Shown here: positions 35,750 to 48,479 of the stretch, piece after piece
Layout of the letters: each line of letters begins with the position of its first letter
Numbering within the stretch: the stretch's first letter is position 1
Assembly (NCBI RefSeq): GCF_008831285.2
Contig: NC_045151.1
Span: 1,299,544 to 1,363,543, forward strand
Direction: 5' to 3'
Length of the DNA stretch: 64,000 bases
DNA from: Nymphaea colorata
Lineage: Eukaryota; Streptophyta; Magnoliopsida; Nymphaeales; Nymphaeaceae
The notes under the pieces: model-generated
Told to the model about the DNA's origin: nothing
The model's input: the letters and a program-made list of their open reading frames with translations, nothing else
Database searches by the model: none
Made by a program: the position numbers and the translations under genes

Positions 35750-37520
35750 AATTGCAGACAAAATGTAATTGTGCAAGTGCAAAAGTCTAAAAATTATATG
35801 CTTTGACTCTTTTGAGATAAAGAGAGAGTGAGGAGATCACGATTTCTATCATTTTCCTCCAATGACATCAAAATAGGATTTTGAATCGAAACAGAAAGCC
35901 AAATGGTTTCTTGAATTGGTGAATCGAACTGGAATCATCGATTATTGCGATCGACTGCGAACCTTCGGGCGCCCAAGGGGTCAGTTTCATTCCCGTCGAC
36001 AATTATGTGTCACCATATGCAGTCCTAAACATTGAAGGACTCTTGCATTCACTTATACGAACTTTTCTGCATTTTACATTCTAGAATTTAGTTTAATCAG
36101 CAGCTCTCTCTCTCTTTCCCTCCCCCTCAAGGCGTTGGATGAGAGGTTGAAACCGTTTCTTGTATCTTACTTGTCACCCTTTTACAATCGAAGAACTCTT
36201 TCTCTTGACGCTTGTGACCAAGTTTTGTCTTATGATACACCAGTCAATATGAGTGTCACACTTCACACGGAACTATCTCCCTCAAAGTGACACTTGCCAC
36301 CAACTGTTGTCACAATGCCCTTATTGCAGCAGTGTGCTAGTCTGAATGTGAAATCAGCACAGCGGGACGCTGATGATGCTGATCTCTAGCAGTGGGTGCC
36401 TGAAACTCATACTCAGTTCATACTATCTCATCCATTGGCTATAATTTTAGATTTAGGAGCTCAAAGTTAGGGACATGTTCTTTGTATGTGGAAAGAAGGA
36501 TTAGCAAGAATGATTTCTGCATTATGCTTGAACATAGAAAACCAAGTTCCCATGAAGGGTTTTTTTGTAATTTGTCTTTATGGGAGAGAATTTTCAATTT
36601 AATTAGTAGGGGCGTTTTGGTCATTTCCAGTCCATAACACATGGGGCTTGGTATGGTCCATAATTTCTTCTAGGTTATGCCTTAACACAGAAAACTCTGT
36701 TATGCAATTTAGACCCAAAGAGTATTTTGGTCATTCTATATGGTTTTTTGTTACTCAACCCATTTTTGCCTTTCAAGGAGAGTCTTCCAATTAATTAGTG
36801 GAGAGTCATTTTATGTTTGTAACGCATGATTCCATGCTATGGTCCATAACATACAACCAGCTCTTCCCCTCTTGGAGAAACAAAAAGAAGTTGCCTTTTT
36901 GAAAAATGACCAAAAGGTACTGCTTGTATGAGAAAAATAAAATTAAATTTCCGTTTTAAATTGTGGACAGAATGTATTTTTCAATGTGAAAATTTCTCAA
37001 AAATTATATGCTTAATTTGATTTTTTTTTTTTAAGAGAGAGATATATTAGGTTATTTTTATCATTTTACTCGACTATCACCAAAATCAGTTTTTGAATTG
37101 AATTGGACAGCCAAATGGTTTAGTGAATTGGTGGATCGAACCAGAATCGCAGTCGTTTGTGAATTGGACTGATTCAAAAATGTCTTTGAATTTAAAGTTC
37201 AAATACAAATTTAAAAAATTTACGAAAAAGAAGAAAAAAAATTTAAAATAACATAAAGAACAAACACACTTTACATAAATGGCCCGATTGCACCATGCCA
37301 AATTTGAAAAGAAATGAGAAGAAGAAAGAGAACTTCTCTCTTATGGGAATATCAATCTTTAATTTGGATAAATAGCAATCTCTTTAACTTTGGCATTTAC
37401 AGCCAATTAACATCTTAAAAATAGATTCATGGAAAGCCTATTATTGTATTCATTCGTAAAAATACAAAATGTTATGGTTTTTTTTTTATAAATAATGAAG
37501 CCATTGCCACTGAGGCACCT
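35750..37520. repeat. Mixed flank modules N, P and M
   Basis: In order: N (35750-35950), P (35935-36040), M (36050-36400), P-like (36560-36640) and N (36940-37520). Each is a diverged duplicate of flank sequence seen elsewhere. No gene is supported. Confidence 0.6.
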
Positions 37521-37554
37521 TTGGTTGTTGTTTTTCCTCAACAAAAGCTCGAGG

Positions 37555-37745
37555 TAAATAAGCAAGGGTGGAGCTATGAATGTTTCATTGTAGAAGCCGA
37601 ACTATAGTTTCAGAATTTTAACTGGGGATGAAATATGTTTTTCTAGTTTTTTTTATATAGGTTAAATTAAATTTTTTAAAATTTACAAATAAAAGTTTCA
37701 TTGTTTTTAAATCCAAAGGGGGGCATGGCCTCCACCTCTGGACGT
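37555..37745. repeat. Dispersed element, related to 51355-51565
   Basis: AAGCAAGGGTGGAGC at one end and GGCCTCCACCTCTGG at the other, with an ACTATAGTTTCAGAATTTT core. A relative at 51355-51565 and a partial one at 50520-50640 share the core. It resembles a short inverted-repeat transposon; borders are uncertain. Confidence 0.45.
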
Positions 37746-38400
37746 AAGTAGGCCAGTAGGAAAGTAAACTAAAGGAGGATGCAAAATGGGGCGATTTCAA
37801 TTTAATTGGCTGATTTTCACCTATTTGCAAGAAAATGGCTGATTTTTTTGTCAACCTTGAATCTTTTTTTCAGGCCAATCAGCAAAGGGCCGACTAGAAT
37901 GGGCGGATTTAGGCCGATTCACATTGATCTTGCGATGCAAGCCTGCAGGAAGACGGGTCTCCCTAACCTTTTATTAATCAAAGAGTTGTACAAAAAATAA
38001 GGTGAACAAGTATACGAATGAAATCTAAAAAAACATTTGTGGAAGGTTCGACAATCTCAAGTGGGAACACCGTAATGCCCAAGTCACATTCACTAGTAAA
38101 AGGAATTTTCTGATGGAAACTCCATAATGGTTTTGTTGGGCGCGAGCATCCGGCTCATTCAACCCTTACCCGGTACGATACCATTCTACCAGGCCTCACC
38201 TCACCTACACCTGCTGTATCGTATCGTATTGTATCGGCTGATATAACATTGAGCCGATGCACTGATACTGACAAGTTACAAAACCGAGTCTACCAAAAAC
38301 TGGGTTAGTCCAAGGTCATATACCCGTTGGTTTCAGTAGTAGGTGGCTACATTAATTTATCTTGGTAAACTCTCTCCCTCTCTCTTCCGATTTATCTTGG
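37746..38400. other. Spacer with a TATCGTATCG-type stretch
   Basis: About 38160-38280 has ACGATACCATTC and GTATCGTATCGTATTGTATC motifs, probably a dispersed repeat. No coding sequence is supported. Confidence 0.4.
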
Positions 38401-38403
38401 TAA

Positions 38404-38404
<1 letters not shown>

Positions 38405-38494
<90 letters not shown>
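38405..38494. repeat. (CT)n(TA)n compound microsatellite
   Basis: A CT run to 38422 and then a pure TA run of about 72 bases. The frames across it are artefacts. Confidence 0.95.
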
Positions 38495-38497
<3 letters not shown>

Positions 38498-38952
38498 AGG
38501 CAAATGGCGGTTTGGTTTTGAAACCATGCCCTTTGGGTGGAACCAAAGGGGAAGGACCAATCACATTCACAAGCAGAAGTTACTGTCATCATTTGAAGGT
38601 TGTGCCTTTGATGGGAAAGCCCCATATGGAGAGGTAAGCAAAGGGTATTCCCCTCTTCAATCCGAAAGGAACTCATGAAATCGAATTTTATGTCAAAATG
38701 CATTCGGATGGGTAGAGGCTGGACAAACTTCGACATGAAAATGACAGTGCCAGAAAAAAATAAGCATTTATTGGTCTTTGGATTCCATTTGGTGTTTGAT
38801 GGGCTAGGGTTTTCTTGTGAACTTGCTGAGTCTAAAAGGAACAAGATCTCTCTCTCTCTCCCCCCACCCCCACCGAATGGTCAGACACAGTTGTTGGCAG
38901 AATTTGAAGATTAAACGTCATCTCCTCCATCTAAGATTCACCAAGGCCCTGT

Positions 38953-39850
38953 CTAAGTTACTATATTTTCCATGTCCTGTCTATTATTAGACCAAGTAAA
39001 GTGAACTTTTGGTTCCTCTATAACAACAAGAGAGTAAGCACTAAGAAAAGTAGAGAAATGTCTACATGAAGCAGGATCTGGATGGCACCCTATTCTGTCA
39101 GGTTCATCACTTACTACATTGAAATCTCCCATTAGAATCAATGGGCCATTAGTGTTAGAAACTGCAGCTGCTAGATTTTGCAATTGTTGTCTCTTGATTA
39201 GTTTATTCGGCTGAAAATGAACACCAACAACTGAATACACATTGCTTTGTCTTAACTTACAGTCTAACTTTCATCCAAAACTTTGTAACTAGATCCACAA
39301 AAACTAGAAGCTCTGATGGATTCCACCCACACATCAATCTGGCATGATTAACATCAAAATCAATATTTGAGAGCCAAGCATAGTCGCTATTCTGATGAGT
39401 CCAAAGACCATAATTACTTTTATTTAGCAAAGTATGGTATCACAAACAAAACATAGATCAAGTTTTTAGCTGTGGAGGTAGTATGATGGTAACTGCCCTT
39501 CTAAGAAAAGTGTGAATATTCCAGGTGATTACTCTCATCTTGATTGGTAATGTCACTGTTTTGTGCAATGCTTAAAGGCATCTCATCCATCTTCTTCCCT
39601 TCCTCAACTAGGCTTTTGTGGATTTAGTTGCCCTTAGGTTTCTTGTAATAGGGAGGAAAGGTAGTACTTGCCACAATAACTACATTAACATCTCTCTGTT
39701 CCTTTAGCTCAGGCATGTTCTCTACGCTCGGGCTCTCTGCATTCATGTTATTTGGAGCAATGGCGTGAAATCTATTAGCATTAAGAAACTACCCTTGAGA
39801 AGAGGCTGAATTTATTTTACTCCGACCATCATTAACAACAAGTGCTCAAA
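38953..39850 (-). mobile_element. LINE (non-LTR retrotransposon) fragment: ORF1 end and endonuclease
   Basis: Reading on the minus strand, a zinc-knuckle-ORF-like tail (...FPPYYKKPKGN, then stop) is followed by MRVITWNIHTFLRRAV near 39537-39480, the usual start of a LINE endonuclease. Farther on are the endonuclease motif ILMGDFNVVSDEPDR and HFTWSNNRQDMENI. The frame is broken between these parts and the reverse transcriptase is missing. A repeated TAGTAAAAGG at about 38094 and 39887 may be a target-site duplication. The element is dead. Confidence 0.8.
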
Positions 39851-40139
39851 CCCCCTTTAAGAACTACCCTTTGTCTGGTGTTCCTTAGTAAAAGGTATTT
39901 TTTATTTTTACACAAAATGAATGAGGGAACATGTGCAACTTCATTTTTTACACAAATAAGTTGGCTGACACTTATTCAAGAACATTTTAAAATCAATTGG
40001 CTGAGGAATTAAGTATATGTTATTTCAATAGACTGTATACCCTTTTGGTGCCTCAAATTCGCTCTATCTCGACACCAAGCCCAATGCAGTATGAAACCTT
40101 GAAGGAAGGGGGCAGTTTGGGTCGTCCATTTAGGCAGCT

Positions 40140-40690
40140 GACATTCACTCATACTAACTTTTTTTTGTATTTTTACATTCGAAAATTTAGTTGTCTGTTG
40201 CATTTTAATTTTTTATATTGAAGTTATTTCTCTCTCTCCATTTTCCATTTATGAGTATCTCTCTCTTTTCCCTCTCCCAATAGGTGATTGGTAAGAGGTT
40301 GAAACCATACCGTTTTCCCTTGCCTCTTAGGGTCTAAGACTGCTTTGGGGCCTAAGTAGATCAAGGTACACCAAAGAACTTGAATGTCACACTTGTCACC
40401 TCTTACAATCAAGGAACCTAATGGTCACACAAATCAAACTAGATGCCAACCGAAGTTTACCCTGATTGACTGTCCGACCAGCTATGCTTCTCTCTCTCTC
40501 TCTCTCTCCCCCCCTACAAAAGCAGGTGCACCTAGAAGAACACTGCCCTTCTTTCTATCCCTCAATAGGTGACACTTGTCACCAAGTTTTCTATCAATGT
40601 CAAATCAATACTGTGGAACACTAATGATGCTAATATCCAGAAGTGGCAAAAATAATATCCTAAGGTGATTTTTTATTCTTCATATCTATA
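40140..40690. repeat. Flank module M, copy 5
   Basis: Downstream flank of TPST copy D, colinear with 52720-53270. It has a (CT)n tract at about 40489-40509. Confidence 0.7.
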
Positions 40691-42272
40691 TATATGATCA
40701 ATGCCTTTACAGTTTATAATAAAAAGACATACATAAATGTTAGGAAATATATATTTCAAGGGACCAACAATCAGACAATTCGTTCAGTGCCAACTGTGTT
40801 ATGTATGATATACAAAAATAATAATTTTTAAGATGTTTTGTGAATCTATAAAACAGATTCATCACCTTCCGGTGAATTGAATCAACATAAATATTTGCAA
40901 CATAGGAATCCAATTTGATTTTTGAGTAAAACTGACTTTCATTGGATATAGAAATGAAAGGTATGTGTAGTTGATTGTACCACGAGGAAAGAAAAGTAGT
41001 TGCCATTGACAACAACTAGTAGATGTAAGGAATTAAAGTAATGGTGGGTTCTTTGAAACTAAAAATAATTGAAACTTTCATATGCAGGTCCTATATGTCT
41101 ATAGCATTTTCTCAATACTATCCTCTCATTAGTAGTTGTGACTAGTCATTACCTTGTTTGTAGTTATAATAAGAGTTGGCTAACTTTTCATAGAGATTTT
41201 CTAAAAACAACTTCATCCTTATCTAGTTAAACAAAACCTATTTTGTCATGCGGTGGAAGGAGGAATTGGTTCTCATCCACTAGAGAAGGTTCACAGGACA
41301 AAGATGATTTTCTTGGCTGTCTTGTTATGTTTGAATCCTTGTAGGAGTAGTTTTCTAGTGACAAATGATAGGCCCATAACAACATGTGACTGTTTTAGAT
41401 TGTCCATAACCCAAAGGGATCTGGGCTAAGGAAAGTTTGTTGTAAGGGTGGCTGAACCAAGTTGATGGTTCATTGACAGTGAGGACACTGCCAGATTTTA
41501 GACAGAGCCATGTGGATAAAAGTTATTGCACATTTTGCTTTCTATTGACATTTCTTTTTGCACTACCAAATATTTTTATATTCTCTTGCTTCAACATTTT
41601 TTATAAAATGAGGGAATTTTGAATCGCATAATGTGTTTCTTCATAGTGAAAATCAAATTCTAGAGGGACATCAAAGTTCATCAATGTTTCATTACTCCCC
41701 TTGTGTTTAGTTTCAGGTGGGGGGAACCACTGCCTGACAAAGTGCCAAAGCTCCCCAACTAACTTCATGTCTTCATAGGGCCCATTTGACAAATGGAACA
41801 ACTTGTAAATGTTCCATGAATATGCCCACAAAAGTTTGGGCAGATTCTTAGAAAAACTTTTAAGGTGTTTCATGAATCTACCTCAATCTTTGAGCCATAT
41901 TTATGGAATAATTATATATTGTTCTGTTTGCCAAACATACTCTTAAGATACATGGTTTGCTTTCAATGCCTTGAGGTATCGCTCCCACTGCACTTCAACT
42001 TGCACACTTTTTATAGCACAGGAGGCTGACACCTCTGACACATTTAATAAAACTAGCCCCCATCCCTAGCCATTATGCCAACCCCCTTGGGAACTTCCTT
42101 ATGTTTAGTTTGAAATTCAAAATTTAATGAACATTATATATAAGAAGGTTGATAACCAAAACTCAGTCCCAATACTGGTCATTAGATCTAATCACCTTAA
42201 GCAATGTAAAGATCCAAAAGTATATAGCATCAAACTTTTGGTCTTTAACATCTGAAAAAGAAGGATGATTAA
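40690..42272 (-). other. 3' flank of TPST copy D
   Basis: Colinear with 9840-11403 and 53270-54771. The 41770-41940 part has inverted TTTGACAAATGGAACA motifs like those beside copies B and E. No coding frame is supported. Confidence 0.6.
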
Positions 42273-45200
42273 TTATCCTAGAGTTTTGAATTGTGTATTT
42301 AGGAGGAGAGCAGGAATTAATAGAAGTACTATGGCAGCAAGAGCAACCTTTTTAGACAAACAGCTGCTTATGCTACTCACCTTTTGGCTTATCTGCACCA
42401 ATCAATGAAGATAGCATAATAGTGCACGAATGTTTCATTTCTTATAAGATAAAATCTAATGCACTGAGTGAACTTAAAAGAAAAGGCATTTTACATTGTG
42501 TGTGTGGGTGGGTGTGGACAATCTCTGAGATATGAAGAGCTCATAGTAGTACTTCAAAAGGCTGCCATGCCACATAATTGTGGTCTCAACCTCAAAGGTT
42601 GTATAATATACATGGCCTAGCTTTAGTACATTGGGGTGCCATGTTATGCCTATTGTGGGCAATTGGCCACACCTGCCCATAAAATTAGTTTTGTTTACCT
42701 ATTGACGCTGCATTCTTTTTTATTGTTTTCTTTCACATTTGAGTGCTCCTTAAAGTTTGCAACTTAAAATAAGAGTAACCCGTATCTAGAAATTTCTTAC
42801 TCCACCACTGCTAGAGTATCTTGGGTTTGTTAACAGTCTCAGTTGTCTATTCCTTGCAGTATAATAATTCTACCTCTTCTTTGGAGCAATATCTCACAAG
42901 TGGTAAATGAGTTTATGTAGATTCAATTGTAATCTCGTCACCTTCTTTGAGAAAGCATAGTGAATGCAAAACCCCATGATGTACCCAAGCATACATTTTT
43001 TCATGCCATATTATGCATTTTGTTGAACTTAGCTGAAACTTGTAAAGAATTATGTTTTGTAAATGACTTAAAAAATAGTTTTTAAGTGGTTGTTTTTAAA
43101 CTCTGTGCTTCATAAAACTTAAAAGACAAACCGTTTAGAATCTCCATGATGTCTATTCTCTAAGCTCTAATAGGAAAGCCACCAACATATAAGTTGAAGC
43201 ATGGCAAAGCGACACCCCGAAGCATCAAAAGTAGACCATGTACCTTAGGGGCACGAGGGAGTGGATAAGGGCTTTGGCCTTCTACCTGACAGTGAGAAAC
43301 CCCACACACCAAAAGATGCAAGCAAATGAACAATTCAATGAAAAATGGGTCAAACCTAATATGTTTCTTGATTTTGCAAATTGAAAGACCAGAAGATACG
43401 TACCACTTTGCTATGTCTTTGCTTGACATGTTCCTACTGCTGTTTGAAGATGGCCTCGGCATGCTTGTGGCACTCTATGTCAAGATTGTTAAACAATAAT
43501 ATCTGTTCAATGACACTATTTTGGATTTGTTTGTGTGCCTGCAAAATCTAAAAACAAATACAAAAAGTTGAATATATGCTATTCAACTTTTAGCCACTGT
43601 GAAAACAGCAAATACAAAAAGTTGAATATATGCTATTGAACTTTTATCCACTATGAAAACCTCAATTACCTAATCACTGCAATAAATGGGTGGAATGTGT
43701 GACATTGAAAAAACATCACAAATGGGATTTACCAATGGTAATTCAGCATTATTGCTTGGGACCATCAATGAAAGTAGCATGGTTAATTTTTTTTTGTGAT
43801 GAAATATACACTTGTTAAAAATGAACCTCATTTGTGTTGATGAGACCATCGTCATTGAATTGGACTTAGTGACGATATTTGCATCAGTAATTAGTATGGT
43901 CAGAGAACATCTTTACTGGTGGTTGGGTAACATAAATGATTTTCTGTCAATGACACTTGGTTCACAACATTGATTGACATTTGACAATCGAGCATCATTA
44001 GTGATTTTGTATTGGTCATGGCCGGTCAGCCATGGAAGCCTCTAGCTGAAATTGCTAGCGAGATAGGCCCATAAGTGACATCTAATACCTAAGCCATCTA
44101 AGCTTTATTGTGATAAAGTGACAACTTCTTGGATCAATAATCATGAAAGTGTAGTGTAGCAAGAACTTAGTTCTGGGCATCTTCCTTTCCTTGACATCAA
44201 GTTGATGGATTCCCCAACCATTTCAAGGTCGAAATTAATTGTGAAAGTACATATATGTACATATACCTGTTCTTATTGTCCACTTAAGTTGTGAAGTTGG
44301 TCGCAAGGAAGACCTTGACAAAGTATAACTACAATAATTTGCCAACAATAAACATAACAAATGAATGTAACAAAAGAAGAATGAAATCAGAGAGGTGAAT
44401 TAAGAGATAACACAAGATGCACATGATTTGACTGAAAGGGCCCCAATTCACCTAAAAATGACCCACTTTCTATTCCTCAAGTTTGTTAATATTTTTCTAG
44501 TTAGTGACTCGTATGTGTAAACTAATCTTGATAAGAAATTGATGATGATCTTTTGAATAAAGTGGAGCAAGAGGCATTTGTTCTACAAAGGGAAGAATAG
44601 GCAAGACACCTACACCCCCCCAAAAAAAAAAAAAAAAAAAAAAAACAAACAAACAAACAAATTGCTGTTTCCCTAGGGTTTAGGGGTCGTTTTGGTTTGC
44701 ACAAGGGGTTGATGCTGGTGGAGGTTTAACCAAAAGCTCGCTGCTAGTCCAACCTATATTGACCCCATGGAGCTCTTTGAGAAGCATTTGTTAAAGTCGC
44801 CTATTGGAAAACAAGTCCATCATAATTAACGCATTTTCAAGTAGATTTCATGTTGTGGGTAGTTCAAGTACAAATTCCATAGTCATTGGTCCCCAAAAAG
44901 AAACCTAGGCCCCGAAAATCCAATTCCTATGGGTGCTACTCCTTGAACTGCAAATGGTGGATACACGACTCAGTAGTTAATAGGTGTTCCACTTCCCACT
45001 TAGCTTTTGAAACAGCGCTAAACCTCTAGGGCAAGGGAAAATAAGAGAGGCTTTCAGCATCTTGGGGGCATCCCCCCTTCCCTTTCAAAAAAAAAAGAAA
45101 AAGGAAAAACTAGAGAACCTTAAAGAATCCCTCTATAAAATACATTTTTGTGCTGACAAATCTAAAAAAAAAAGGAGATCCTTGTGAAATCATAATGAGT

Positions 45201-45923
45201 AGAATTTGAACGAACTGTCCTTGGCTCAAAACACACAATGCACAATCATCGGATTGAAACATTGGTGAAAAAGAAAACCTTATCCTCAAAGCTAACAATA
45301 TAAATTGCCAAATATTAGGAACAGTTGTAAAAAGAGTTGGTGATTATGTATATCTTTTCTCAATTTTTTATGATTTATGAAAATTTTGATGAGTGAACAC
45401 ATATGAAACACAATGTAACTTGTGTGATTATCTTTTAAAATTCTATCAAGCAAGGTCCTACGAGGCAAAATGCTGTTAATTCTTGCATAACAATGTTGTT
45501 TATATGCAATTATGAAAAATTTAGAAATCAGTGTTCAAATGATTTTCTTCAATTTAAATCATAAAAGCTTCTATGTGCATGGTTAAAAATATGATCATTT
45601 GTTTTTTGGACTAATTCACTTTAAGTGTGTTGATGAGCTTTTATAGTTTATAAAAGGCAACAAAAAATTTAAATTTTTAAACTTCTTTTTGAATTATTCA
45701 GCAAAATAATTCAAAATCAGTTCTCATGGTAAAAGTGTTTGCCAACTTCAATGGGCCATCCCAAGAATACATGGATGGCAATGGAGACCAAAAAAACGCT
45801 ACTTCTTGATGTAGATTTATTCACTTTTTTCGGCACTCTGTAAAAAAATGTATCAATATGCAAAAACATGCCTTCCACAGTTTCATCTCCAATGTTGGTC
45901 TACCACATTGACATGGTCAAGTG

Positions 45924-45965
<42 letters not shown>

Positions 45966-46872
45966 TGCCTTTCCCCTTTCCTGCTTTACCCCTTTTTCTA
46001 GCTCATTGTTTTATGGTCATTTGAAATTTGAAATACCTTTTAGGCCAAATATTAAAAAAATTGAAGAATTACATACTGAAGATAGGTACAGGGTGGACTA
46101 CAGTGCATGGCTAGTTCTTTTGCAATGGCAAGCAGTGGCAGCCCAAAATATTGATTTAGTTATATACATTATGAAACTGTTTGGAATCAGAAGTACGTTG
46201 AAGTCCCTTGTAGCTGCCCGATATGGTTAAAGGACTGTTTGGCATTAGTAATACATTACATCCCTATTTGGAAGATGATAAATTTTAAATACCATCATCC
46301 ATGGGGGAGAAGCAGATGCCATTAATGTTGTTGCTTCACAAAGTAAACTAGTTTCCTACGCCCATAAATAAATAAAAAAGCCGAGCAAAAAAATACTAGC
46401 ACCCCTCGATGAGTCGACATTAAACACAAAAATGTATTGTTGCTCTACTATTAGTTAATTGTACATTTAAACGAGGCCATTCAGTCATAATCAAGTAGCT
46501 AGTTTCCTCTTCCTTGCTTATTACATTATCATACAATCTGTTATCATTTCTTCATGTTCAAGCAAATGGGAAGGGCAAAAAGAGGACTCAGTCGGTATGA
46601 CTCAATAGCTAGGGACCTGTGTCTAATTCAAGAGAAATCCTCCGGCCATCAGGATCTCTGTTGACTGCCGATGCCTAATGTAATGCATCGGGACGTATGT
46701 GCTGTGAGAGACCGAAGGATTTCTCCATCCAAACCTATAAGCAGCAGACAATGTTTGAGAAGCCAATGGGAGTTGCAAGAAGTCGATAATAACAGTAAGC
46801 ATTGTTCAAGATACCGCAAGCACATGCTGCCAGCCGAACCACCACAGAATTCACTGCTGGCCAACCAGCCAC
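42273..46872 (-). pseudogene. TPST: TPST copy D, internally deleted
   Basis: Exon 12 (42392-42273) is open (ISQKVSSISSCLSKKVALAA...) but ends early in QFKTLG. Exon 11 (43538-43407) has a TAG after HAEAIFKQQ. Intron 10 runs to about 46250 and then joins directly to a remnant of exon 2 (46333 to about 46291, ATGGCATCTGCTTCTCCC region). Exons 3-10 are therefore gone. Exon 1 (46872-46815) survives, but its ATG is GTG and the signal core reads VVVRLAACAC. The combination rules out a functional enzyme. Confidence 0.85.
43539..46250 (-). other. Intron 10 remnant of TPST copy D
   Basis: Matches copies A, C and E over most of its length, with a long A-tract near 44623-44645 and a (CT)n at 45924-45958. 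No gene inside is supported. Confidence 0.65.
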
Positions 46873-46929
46873 CTCTCTCTCTTACACCAGGCCTACAAGA
46901 AGATGAAAAACTACTTGTCATTGCAAGAA

Positions 46930-47060
46930 AATGGGTAGTCAATGGGATGAAACTGAAGCAGAACTTTAGCTTCCTGTCGATTCCTCCTAGAATTCAAAGT
47001 GGAAGTTCAGAAACTAGAGAAATGAAAATACCTTTCCTTAACAAAAACTAGTTGGTCCGT
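46930..47060 (-). promoter_or_regulatory. Leader/promoter remnant of TPST copy D
   Basis: GGGATGAAACTGAAGCAGAA and the adjoining bases match the leader block of copy B. The TATA octamer is not intact here: the matching place reads like GTTATACAAC on the plus strand. Confidence 0.5.
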
Positions 47061-47114
47061 TATACAACAATGGCTCAGTTCTCATGATTAAGGGTTAAGG
47101 CTGGGCATCGAGTT

Positions 47115-47399
47115 GTGGGGATTTGGGCCACACCACAGCCTGTGACTGGCCGGGCTAAGCCTAGTAATAGGTACGCATCAGATACTGATAATTCTTTTTT
47201 ACTAGTTAAAAAAAGGGGCAAGAATAAGAAACAGACTAAAAGTAGACTGTTCATAAAAAGAAAATTAATTGTACATCGAATACTGCCTGATCGGCCTACA
47301 CCGAAACTCAGGCTGATGGATGTGCAAGAGATCATCTTGAAGATGCTTCAGCGGATTGGAGCTCCAGCTGTGAATGAATGTGCTTTGTTTGAGAATTAA
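47115..47399 (+). CDS. Fragment X, longest open frame (95 codons)
   Basis: The frame begins in a low-similarity part (GIWATPQPVTG...). It passes a basic stretch (KKRGKNKKQTKSRLFIKRK), reaches the shared core RILPDRPTPKLRLMDVQEII and APAVNECALFEN, and stops at TAA. Relative to 13704-13934 it stops about 25 residues earlier, because a base difference turns the tail to a stop. It lies head-to-head with copy D's promoter remnant. The function is unknown and it may be a pseudogene fragment. Confidence 0.4.
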   Translation: MGIWATPQPVTGRAKPSNRYASDTDNSFLLVKKRGKNKKQTKSRLFIKRKLIVHRILPDRPTPKLRLMDVQEIILKMLQRIGAPAVNECALFEN

Positions 47400-48060
47400 T
47401 TAATAATGTTAAACTTGAGGCAGTTGTTCATGAATATGTAAAAAATGAATTTTGTTTGTAAATTTTTATTTATGTTGTAAAGCATAAGAGACTCTCTCTC
47501 TTTCTTGCTCTCTCTCTCTCAAACGGACATTTTAGCTGTGGTCAAGGTTTTTTGCCACTGTTTCTATGAGGTGACATTTTTTTTCTTCTTTTTGTGACAC
47601 TTTTTTCTCTATATATATAAATATAGAGAAATTGGTGGAAATAAGATGCTTTGATCAGGATAAAAACTTGACCCTTTAATCTTTTGCTAAAAATTAATTG
47701 AAAATAAAATATAAACTTCCTAATATATCTATAAAAACTATTTTGATATAAAACATGTTTTAATTCAAATTGTTTTTATGAACAATTCAGATTTTTTTAT
47801 TATCAAAATAGTGATGCTATGGCAGCCGTTCATTTTTTCATGTTATAAAAAAACACTATTCATAAGATCATGGTTAGACATCAAAAAAAAAAAAAAAAAC
47901 ATGTTAAACATCAAAATTAGAGTTTGTTGACCTAAGCGCCTAGCTTTTACCAATTTTATATATATAATTGAAATTTGCCAGCTATTTCTAGTTGTCAAAT
48001 AGATTTTCCTTAGTTTTCATCACCAAAATCCATCACAAGAGATGCATTGGTCACGGTTTT
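47400..48060. other. Spacer between X and the D' fragment
   Basis: AT-rich, with short TA and CT runs and a poly-A tract near 47884-47899. Only the 47790-48060 part shows weak similarity to the region beside copy A exon 1. Confidence 0.5.
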
Positions 48061-48360
48061 TGTTTGGCCACAGTTTTTCAAGATATTAGAAATGATTTTT
48101 GGTATTTTTAGCGACAGAAAAAAGTCTGTCTGGATCATTGGATCTTTGGCCAATTATAACCCCCAATGAAATGCATGAGGCAGCATATTCACAATGTTTC
48201 AGAAGCCAATGAGCGGTTGAGAAGTCTAGCAGATGAACATCAGTGCACAAAAACTTCTTGCACGCACCTGCTGCCAGCAGAGCAACCACAGAAGTCTTGA
48301 CCGCCCAACCAGCCATCTCTCTCGCTTCCTACAAGAAGATAAAAAACGTACTTACACGTC
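48060..48360 (-). pseudogene. TPST: Isolated TPST exon-1 fragment (D')
   Basis: Exon 1 (48316 to about 48259) begins with an intact ATG and reads MAGWAVKTSVVALLAAGAC. The donor G|GTAACT of the other copies is replaced by AAGAAG, so the splice is lost. Flanks match 5930-6320 of copy A. No other TPST exon lies downstream before copy D. Confidence 0.75.
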
Positions 48361-48479
48361 CAATAAAGCTGACAATAATTGAAAATGTTTGACATATATA
48401 TGCTGTCTATCTTGTTATGGGTTCTACATGAAAGGCTGAGTTGTGCGCACCACCCCAGAGCATGAAACAAATACGCATC

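Noticed and set aside
38343-38844. Open frames of 111, 67 and 150 codons across the TA/CT tract
   Set aside because: Their length comes from stop-free dinucleotide repeats giving YIYI and RERE runs; nothing else in them resembles a protein.
46575-46660. tRNA-like stretch with GGACTCAGTCGGTATGACTC
   Set aside because: No acceptor stem or T-arm pairing, and no proper B-box.
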